64,000 nucleotides of DNA from Cardiocondyla obscurior (lineage: Eukaryota; Arthropoda; Insecta; Hymenoptera; Formicidae): positions 1,285,501-1,349,500 of the forward strand of contig NC_091866.1 in assembly GCF_019399895.1 (NCBI RefSeq), read 5' to 3'. Shown here one piece after another: positions 54,301 through 63,300 of this stretch. Position 1 is the stretch's first letter. The number at the start of each line of letters is the position of its first letter. A program made the translations under genes and the position numbers. The notes under the pieces were generated by a model. That model saw nothing but the letters and a program-made list of their open reading frames with translations, had not been told where the DNA came from and made no database searches.

Positions 54301-57300
54301 TTCTTCTTCTTTTTTTCCCCTTCAATGCACCCTTTCTTTAAACTCATTCGTGCTCCGGATGGCTGTCGCGGCGGCGCCCCGAAGAAGTTAAACGCTGCTT
54401 CACCTGCCCTACAGTCCCACCTCTACCGCCGGGCGAGAGGTGGTAAATCGGGAACGGCACTCTCGAAGAGGGTTTCCGAATAAGGTCAGGCTCGCAAGAC
54501 CAAACGTGGGCGCGCGAAACCGACCGGCCGTGGGTCGATACTGGTAACTGGTAATCGCGCAACGCGTAAATATCGGCGTTTATTTTTATGGTACCCCCTG
54601 TGTCGCGAAATTGGCCAGCACGAGATTTCGAGCCGCCAATGAATTCAGCTCCCCTAAGTCCGCAGGAACTACGCCGAGATCATAAAATGCTCCTTCGGCC
54701 ACCGCGGCGGACCTCTCAAGCCAAAACCGATTCCACGACAAATATTTCAGGGCGAGATGTAGTCAATGACTTTGAGTACTTGGAAAAACAGCTATTAATG
54801 AACGCGCAGCTGGGCGAAATCATTTCAGCTGAACTTGCACGTCGCGAGGCTTGAGTAAACAGCTCCGAGAGCATTAAGTTTATGATACCTTGACCCTGCA
54901 GTCGTATTTGTTGCACTAAGAGAGACCGCCCGTATCCGATTCGCACGTATTAACAATAGAACGTTATGTCGAGTTACAAAGGTGCACGTGATACACGAGC
55001 CAACGTGGAAGGCCGCGATCATTAAAACGCCATTCACACGGAGCATGCTTGATGCTCGTAGGGTATTATACTTCAATAATACCTCCGTTCAACGAGATCA
55101 CAAGACGACGTTTCAATGAGAATGCAGAAAATGCATTTACTTTTTTTTTTTTAATTTAAACAATCCGCCTCAATTGTCTCCGACCACTCTCAAAGTCTGC
55201 TAAGGAAAGATAATTTCTAAATTTATCAATTAAAAAAAAAAAAAAAAAAATCAAGGAAACGCTTCGTACAAATAAAAAATTAATATAAAAAATTTATTTT
55301 GGTCAAACAAATAAATATTTTTGATATTTTAAAGTTTTGTGGACAATCGGGAAAAAAATCTCTTAATATCGAAACTCTAAAAAACGGGCTACCAGCTTCG
55401 CGCAAATCGTCCCGCCTTATCCGCGACCGGCGAAAGAAGCGCGCAGCGAGAGTGAGGCGAGGAATGAGAAACGGTGGGCAGGAAACGACACGACAGAACG
55501 ATGCCAACTTACGATAATTATACGTCGACGGGACAACTCCACCCGTATACGGCCGTGATTCGAACCATTCCTGGAGCCGCCGACCCGGTCTGCCTTGCGG
55601 CTCAAGTCAACTCGGTGCGGCTCCACCGTGACGGATGAATCATTGTCTGTATTAAGTCCTGACTGACATACGCGCGGTGCATACCGCCGAACGAAAGCAG
55701 GCACGGTCTCTCTGTGTCATGATTTTCTCTCACTTAAGTGTAATTGACGAGTTAATTGAATATTTATGCATATACAAAAATGTGCGCGCAAATAACATGA
55801 ACATGTGCGGATATATCTTCTTAATATAATTAAGCAGTGCCGTTTTAATTACCATCAACATCACTTAAACATTTTGAAGACCCGCTGGCAGGGTGTTCGA
55901 GCAAATGATTTTAATTTTCCTGCGGATAGCGATGGAATACAATAATCGCGGGGCACATTACGTAATGTGATTAGTGTGTTCGCGATCTATATAAATGGAC
56001 GATTGAAAACAATCCGCGTTATCTAAAGGAATTGAATCGATAAAGCGTTCACCATTGAGTTATTCAATCTTATCGGCCTCTTTTCGGCGTTTCAATCTAT
56101 GTGATTCTCCGTGTAACGGTGTCTTCTCTATCAATTTTATCTGCAGCGGCCCATCTAAAGAGCGTTTAGCGAGAACTTAACATTTAAGGATGATTCATAA
56201 GTACAGTCGACGTGGAGGAAATTACGTGATAATAAGACGCCTCATACATATTTTATCACCACGTGAGAAAACGATCCGTCCCGGCGCATCGCCGAAAGCA
56301 CAAATGTTCAACGGGTTAACGTTTCTCAGCATTGTTCGCGATATGCAAATATTCGCTGCAAAATCCCCGCTGTCAAATGCGAGTGCGCGCGATCCCTTGT
56401 AGCGGAGAATTTCCAACCACATGGCATAGCTCGCGGTTACTCACGTTCGCGAAGACGTGCAACGGACGGACGGACGAGCGAGCGCGGTCCCTTATCGAGA
56501 AACGTTTGACCGCGTTCTTATCCCGGACATAATACAGCGCGGTGTCCGCGCGGCAGCGCGCCGAGAATCAAAGCTCATCGGTATTTTTGCCGCGAGATCG
56601 GTATCTGGCTTTCGCCACTTAAACGATAATGCTTATCAGCTGATGACACGCCGGTATCTTTGTCCGATGGCCGTGAGAGCCGGAGAGGGGAGAGGGGACT
56701 CGCGACAGAAAAACATAAACGCGCGTTTACGTCACTCCTATTCGCGCGGCTAGGCCGCGGAACCTGCCCGCGGGGGAGGCTCCGGCCGATTTTGGAAGAA
56801 ACGCGGTCCGTCATGTCATCGATTCGTCCGTTTACGATTTTTCTTCGCGTCGCCCACGTGTCGCGGGCTCGGGGGCCCCGCTACCTTCTATAGTCGTAGC
56901 TCTCCTCGCGCGAGCGACAAGGTACTTTCGACCCACGTGCGTGCCACATACGCAACACGGGGGCCGCGATATCGGGACCGTAATTGCGCAACGAGAGTTT
57001 GCTGATTTTTACGCGGCGATTCGCGCACACACGTGAACGCCTACTTGCGCGGCGTCAAAAGCGGAGGGAGCGCACGCGAAAAGGTGCGACGAGTCCGGCC
57101 GGATCCTTTCGAAAGTTCGAAGAGGGACAAAACGGGACGTCGGGGCCCCCGTGGCCCCCGGGGTTCCACGGTACTCACGCATCGTCTCCCGCCGCATATT
57201 TGCGCACCTCCGTCGCCGCGCTACTAACGCATTTCCTACTTCCAGCAATTTAACGCTTTCGCGATGCACCGCGAGCCCCCATTGTTCGCCGGCGATCGTC

Positions 57301-60300
57301 TCGACTCAACTGGCGTTACCTCGCCGCTGTCTTTCGCGCAATTTCGCAGATTTATGCGCTACGCGGAATACCGGACGACGTATAAATTTGTCTTTCCCGA
57401 TTGAGTAAAAATAATCCGTATGGAAATAAATTTTCTCACACGCCGAGCCTTCCTGTACCCGATCGCGCGATTTACGCGAATCGTAAATCCTTCCGCGTAC
57501 TACAATTTACTGCTTTGCGCGTGAAATGACAATCCGCCTTCGTGAGTAATTTCACGGAATTACACGGGCATAGGACGAAGAACTCGCGAACGGATGAGAC
57601 GCCCGGCATCATGCGTCGTCACGCACAGATTCGAGACTCGTTTGCCGAAAGAATAAACATCCAAGCTACAACGATAAGACCAAGGAAAAAAAACCGCTAG
57701 CACATAGCTACCCCCCAGATTCGCAGCCAAGTCCGGGGGGTGTTTGCCAGCCCGAATCGCCGTATAGCGTCCCGAAATCCTATTGCCTTTTAATTATATT
57801 TATTTTATCTTAAAATAATAATTCTTTTTTAACTAAGAAAAAAAATTTTTCACGTTTGAAAATATTTGCTAAAAATTAGTTGATTAACACGCCGTTCACA
57901 ATCGTTTTGAAATGCCTCCTATATTTACCCTAGATTCCTCAGCTTATTCACATTTCTCCAATAGAGGATACACCTCGCGTGTCTCAATGCCATCGGGTAA
58001 TTAAGATGCTGGCGTGAGTAACCCGCGCGAATTGCGAAAACGCCGCGGGACAATAAAACTAACGCGAGAAGTCCGAGAATTCGAGAGGCAGTCTCACCTT
58101 TTTCAAATGCTTGTTCACCCACTTCGTGAAGGTCTTCTTCTGTATGGCGTCCCGCTCGTCTGCGAACACACGAAAAAAAGGAGAAACGTCAGTAACGTGG
58201 AACTTTCTTTCGGCGGCTACCGGCAGAGAAGCGCCGCTAACAGGTAATAATGCATCGCGTCTCCGCGGTAGCCAATGTAAATACGAAATGTCCCGTGTAA
58301 CAGTTAGCATAATTGTCAACGGTTCGTGCCATATACCATTATCATAATTGCCGCTATATTTATGCAACGAGCGCAGCCTTGCTCGATGTCACGCCGCGCA
58401 AACATACTACGCGGACTATGGACGCATGTACTACCGCCGGTACGTGTCGCCGTGTCTATTGTCATCAACGCGATATAGATAACCGTGACAATTGAATTTC
58501 GCAATTCGTTTCACTGATATAGTTATAGCTGCTACATTACCATATTGCGGCGATGTAACGTTATGCATACGGCTCTAGCGTGACAGCGAGAGCGTCGTGA
58601 CGCAACGCCGCCTGGAAATGGGTCTTTAAGGATGGTCGAGGTCAGTATAATGAAACCAAAGTCGCAGGCAACCGGATCAGGTCAAGTTGGATGAGGTCAA
58701 GCAGGTATAGGTAGGCAGGTAGATAGGTAGGCGCGAGCGAGCGAGCGAGCGAGCGAACGAGTGGACGGAAGGTCGGCCGGCTTGGCAAGCTGCTCGATCA
58801 GTTGGCATGCGAGGCACAAAAATCCGAACAATGGACCACATGAATAAAACCTGAGCCCACTTTGCGCGAGACTTTTTTTCGTAACACATGGTCAGGACCG
58901 AGGATGAAATTCTGTCTGTCGTGCCGGGCCCGTAAACAAAACTATAAATCAGGTTTGACTCTATTAAATATTTTGTATCAGTTTAGATATTACAAAGTCA
59001 TCCGAGTAACCCGCGAAATTATCGTTCCAAGTCCGCTATTTTGTCACCGACGTGACGCAACGGTCGAGACCGCAAGGACGTCAACATCAAATCCCGGGGT
59101 TTCTCCTGAATTAATGATGTATTTTTCTAACATAATCGCGGCCGAAGCGTATTATAGGTAATGATTCGAAATGGCACCTCTCAAAGTCACGAGCAGCGAT
59201 TCGTATTCGGTGATTACGCTGAGCGATGTCGAAACGCGCGTGAGTTAATCGCTGGGCTAGATAATAATAATAGAGACGTCTTATAGTATACGTAATCAGA
59301 GCACCGATTCGAACGAGTTCGCCGTCCTGTCGTGTCAAATTGGAGAGCAAAACAGTAAAGCGTGATTAATTACATGCTTCGACGCATAAATCATTTATCG
59401 GTGACCGTAATCACGGAGAATTAGCGTGGAAATTTATCGGCACTCGCAATTTATAATCCAGGGATGATTTATGCCCGTACTTGGCACCTCATCATCATAT
59501 CCCATGAAAAGTTAACGCCACTCGAGCGGCGGTATCATCGACCGGTATGCTTAAAGGTCGACAAGCCGGCGGTAAGTGTCAGCCTAGCACCGCCAGACGA
59601 TACAAAATAAGAGGTAAAGAAAGAGATACGCTCGGGAGCACTTCTCTGAATTTAGAAATATCTCGAGTGGCCTGCTCTGCGAACGATCACATTTCCCGAG
59701 TGTGCCTGTCGCTCTCGTGAGAGAATCGCTCGATCAAATATTTTAATGAACGCGCATAACGCGTTCAACGACTTCTGTGATACGCGTCGCAAGAATTTTA
59801 ACGTGCAAGATAACGCTTTACCGTGTAACTCGTATCCACGAAATATGCACAGATTTATATTACAATAAAATCTAATGAATGATGAAAATCTACACCAATT
59901 ACATTATGCAAAATGCTCTAATTTCGAAGCTTTTCAGAGCAGCGTAAGGATCTCGCGTGACAAGTATGTGTGAGGAACTTTGTTCAATGCACATATACGC
60001 GCGGAAAGTTCATTAATGCCTTGTACCCACGCACGTGCGCGTGCGTGGCTTAATGAACTTAGCAAACTTCGCGCTAAATCAGACATTCCAGTCTACTCTG
60101 CGAACCGAGCATTTGTTCTTCGTAGATTATCTCGCCCCGTTGTTGGGCCCAACTTTGGCCCAGTTTCGGCACCTTGCCGACAAATCCGAAAGCCGCATTC
60201 GATTAACAGCGGCTTGGACGGCAGTTAATATGCGAAGAACTTCCGCACTTCGCGACCTCGTTTATAACGATAACCTAATCTGTTAAGTCTTGTAATACAA

Positions 60301-63300
60301 ATTTCATCGTCGCGTTGAGAAAAATCTAATACAATCTTTCCTATCTCTCTCTCTTTTTAAAATAATAAAAAAAAAAGAAAAATGTAAAGATTTTATTGTT
60401 GTCTGATTGATGCGGACTTTCCGCGACGCTAATTAATTTTCTCTCACTTCGTGCCGTAAGAGTATATGTCAATTTAATTTTTATTATTTTGTACGTGACC
60501 TGGGTGCCCCGCTCGACCACCGGCAAAGGAATGCGGGAGGCATGACGACAAAGTTACGCGAGGTTCGCCGGATCTTTGTATATGTACACGTCTCACCCCT
60601 ACGCAGATTAACGCGAATATGATACGCCGAATATTCTGACAAATCTGACAAATGCGAGGCGTGTACGCTCCGTAATGTCTAGCCAATTTAAATTTGCGAA
60701 GGGCGTCGTTCTTCAACAGCGATCTATTACCGATCACGAACTAACTAATTTCGGGGAATCCAATTCCCAATGCCACGACTACAAAGATAGCTTCGCGTGA
60801 ATTGTCAGTCGTTAATTGACATGGCCTTAATGGCTCGTCTTCGTCGATCAATTTCACCATTAAAACTTAATTGATTGACGAAAAATTACGACATGACGAG
60901 CACATGCTATTCAATTTAAATCATTTCGAAAAAATAAATAATAAATGCGCTTTTTTAAATTTTATATATAATAGATTAATCGCTAGAGTAATCAATAACT
61001 CGATTACAAAATTTAATATAATTGTATATACTTTTTTTTTCAAAAATAAATACGTTTAATGTACTTATTTTGTGGCTCTCAAAGGTTTAAAGTATTGTAC
61101 AAAGACGCGAGCGCATCGATGGAGGAAGAAGAGACGGCATGAACTAATCCTGAAGAAATGCGCATATATTGACGTACGCTTTCTTCAGTAAGTCCTTGTT
61201 AACGGATGCTGGAATGCTGGAACGTGGAAGCTCTGAGAACAGTAACTGACACTGCACGGACTAAAGATAAACGTCAATGAATATATTCATTAATATTTAT
61301 TCTTTTCGGAAGTTTTCAACGATAATTTAAGCGATACCCTTTCGACATTTAAAATAATACCGGAAAGTCTATTTTTTTTTATCACGATTTACTCAAGTTG
61401 CAGCTATACTTCTCTCAATCAATATATGTATACTATTTCTTTTGCACGTGGTTGGACATTCGTGATTCGGAGAGATCTTTAAAAGCCATGGACGAAAATC
61501 ACTTCAACAGTCATGATTGATATCTGCGACTAATATGCCACGTGTTAGCTATATTTTATTTACGAACGACACGAAAGTATTTTACGCGGCCGTTATTAAT
61601 GATCGCACTTAAGTTTCCCCGATGAGCTCGTAGAAAGAGATTGTACGCGCGAACGAGAGACTCTCGATTTCATAATACGCGTCCTTCGCGCGATCGGTTC
61701 CGTCAAAGGGAGCTCACCGTGGAGACGAAGGCGCGGGATTGCGGCGCGAGAGCAACGGCGTCGACAACGACGACGTAACAGGCCGCGTCACGGGTTGAAT
61801 TACTCTACGCCGGACGCGATGCCGGTAATTACGATTAAGTTAGCGATCAATCCCGGCGCGGCGAACGACACGGCACTGACGTCACTCACGTCAGCCTTCC
61901 GGCCGTTTACTTTTGCGCTAAGTGAAAAGCGGCCGGCTGGGCGTATGCGCGACGTAATGCGCAATCAGAGTGGGCAGAGATTATGAAAAGCGACGACTAT
62001 TGTTTATTGTTTGTCTACATAACGCAACTGTAAAACGGTGGGCCGCGAACAAGTCTCTCCGCGCGTGGAAACGCCGGATCCGCGTCACTTCGCGAATTTT
62101 TCATCGAATTTTTCTTCGGCGGATCGTTATCCCATCGGGAGGACGCAGAAATCGAGAGGCACCGGCCCGAGCAGACGAACGTAAAAGAGAACCGCTACTC
62201 CTCGTTATCTGTCTACTTGTGTACACGGACGACGGTTCGGAGATGCCGTAGACCAACTCGGAGAAGTTAAAAAGGTGAGGCGAGGAAAGCGACACTCACA
62301 GCTCAAACATTTATCAAACAAACGTCGCGAGCGTAAATCAAACCTTTTTAGTCGCGTATCGCGCGGTGTTACAAGCGATAATGGCATTTAATCGCCAGGT
62401 TAGTGAAAATCAACATCATGTCGCGTGTGAGTAAATTTGCAATCCGCAAACTGCAAGCTCAGCGCATTGCCTACTTGAAAGTATTTGAAATTTTTATGCA
62501 CGGACTGTTAAAGTAATTATAAAACAAATATGTAATAACTTTGCAACGTTAAATTAAAAAAAAAAAAAAAAATGTGATTAATTGTTTAATATGCCGTAGA
62601 GTGATATATTTTTATGCTGATCCACCGACAAAGGTATCGTCATGAATATTCACTTCCATAGACAACTCTGAATTATAGCCGTTTATAGGAATCGTATTAT
62701 ACCTAATTATAGTTTGTTTTTAAAGTATCCGCTCTTGAACCGGGCGAGAATGTCGAAATTAGCATGTTGCGAAGGTCGTCGCGTGCTCGGAATAAAAGTC
62801 CCAACGATTTAATTCCCGAAGACGTTTATTTCGCGCAAGGAGAACATCTTCTGTGCAAATTTCTACAAAATCGGTAGCCAAGTAAGCAGCGAGCTACTTG
62901 CTTACTTAAAAAGAAAAAGTACCGTGTATGTTCAGGGGTAAAAAGAAGTTCCACAAAAAAAATCACAAAAAGGAAAAAAAAGGGTAAAAAAAAAAGAATA
63001 AAAAAAAAAGGAGAAAAGTAAAAAACGAATGAGCTTTCAAAAATCTTCCAGCATCCACATGCCAATTCTGTTGCCTCTCTCCTCTTTCTCCACCTACCGT
63101 GCGCCTCAATGAACATCGCCCAGCAGCCCCAGAAAGCCTGGGTGTTGCCGACGCGGTGTTCCCCAACTTCGCCGTTGCATCGCGAATCCTCCTTCTCTGG
63201 GAATCCGTTCGTATTCTGACCTTTGAATTTGGAGAGTGACTCCTCGTAACCGTGCTGAGAGCGTTGCTCGCGTTGGTGCTCGGCGACGGTATCCGCCGGG

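Larger units (their letters stand above)
50802..58097 (-). other. Intron 2/3 (7.3 kb) with candidate microexons and a plus-strand ORF
   Basis: Contains the HWKYVK microexon (53627-53644), weaker in-frame candidates at 51698-51757, 54889-54915 and 55513-55704, a plus-strand ORF at 54588-54854, and GC-rich stretches at 56400-57400. A G/C hairpin lies at 57708-57742. No transposon protein recognised. Confidence 0.7.
58160..63220 (-). other. Intron 1/2 (5.1 kb)
   Basis: Large first intron of the full-length isoform. It holds a (GCGA)6 repeat, and a candidate noncoding exon and promoter near 61.7-61.9 kb. No coding exon with a phase-1 donor and an ATG was found that could replace exon 1. Confidence 0.65.

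Noticed and set aside
62826..63220. Extension of the exon 1 frame into the intron
   Set aside because: After the GT donor at 63220 the frame runs into A/T homopolymers (poly-Phe translation). The donor and the phase match to exon 2 show the exon ends at 63221.
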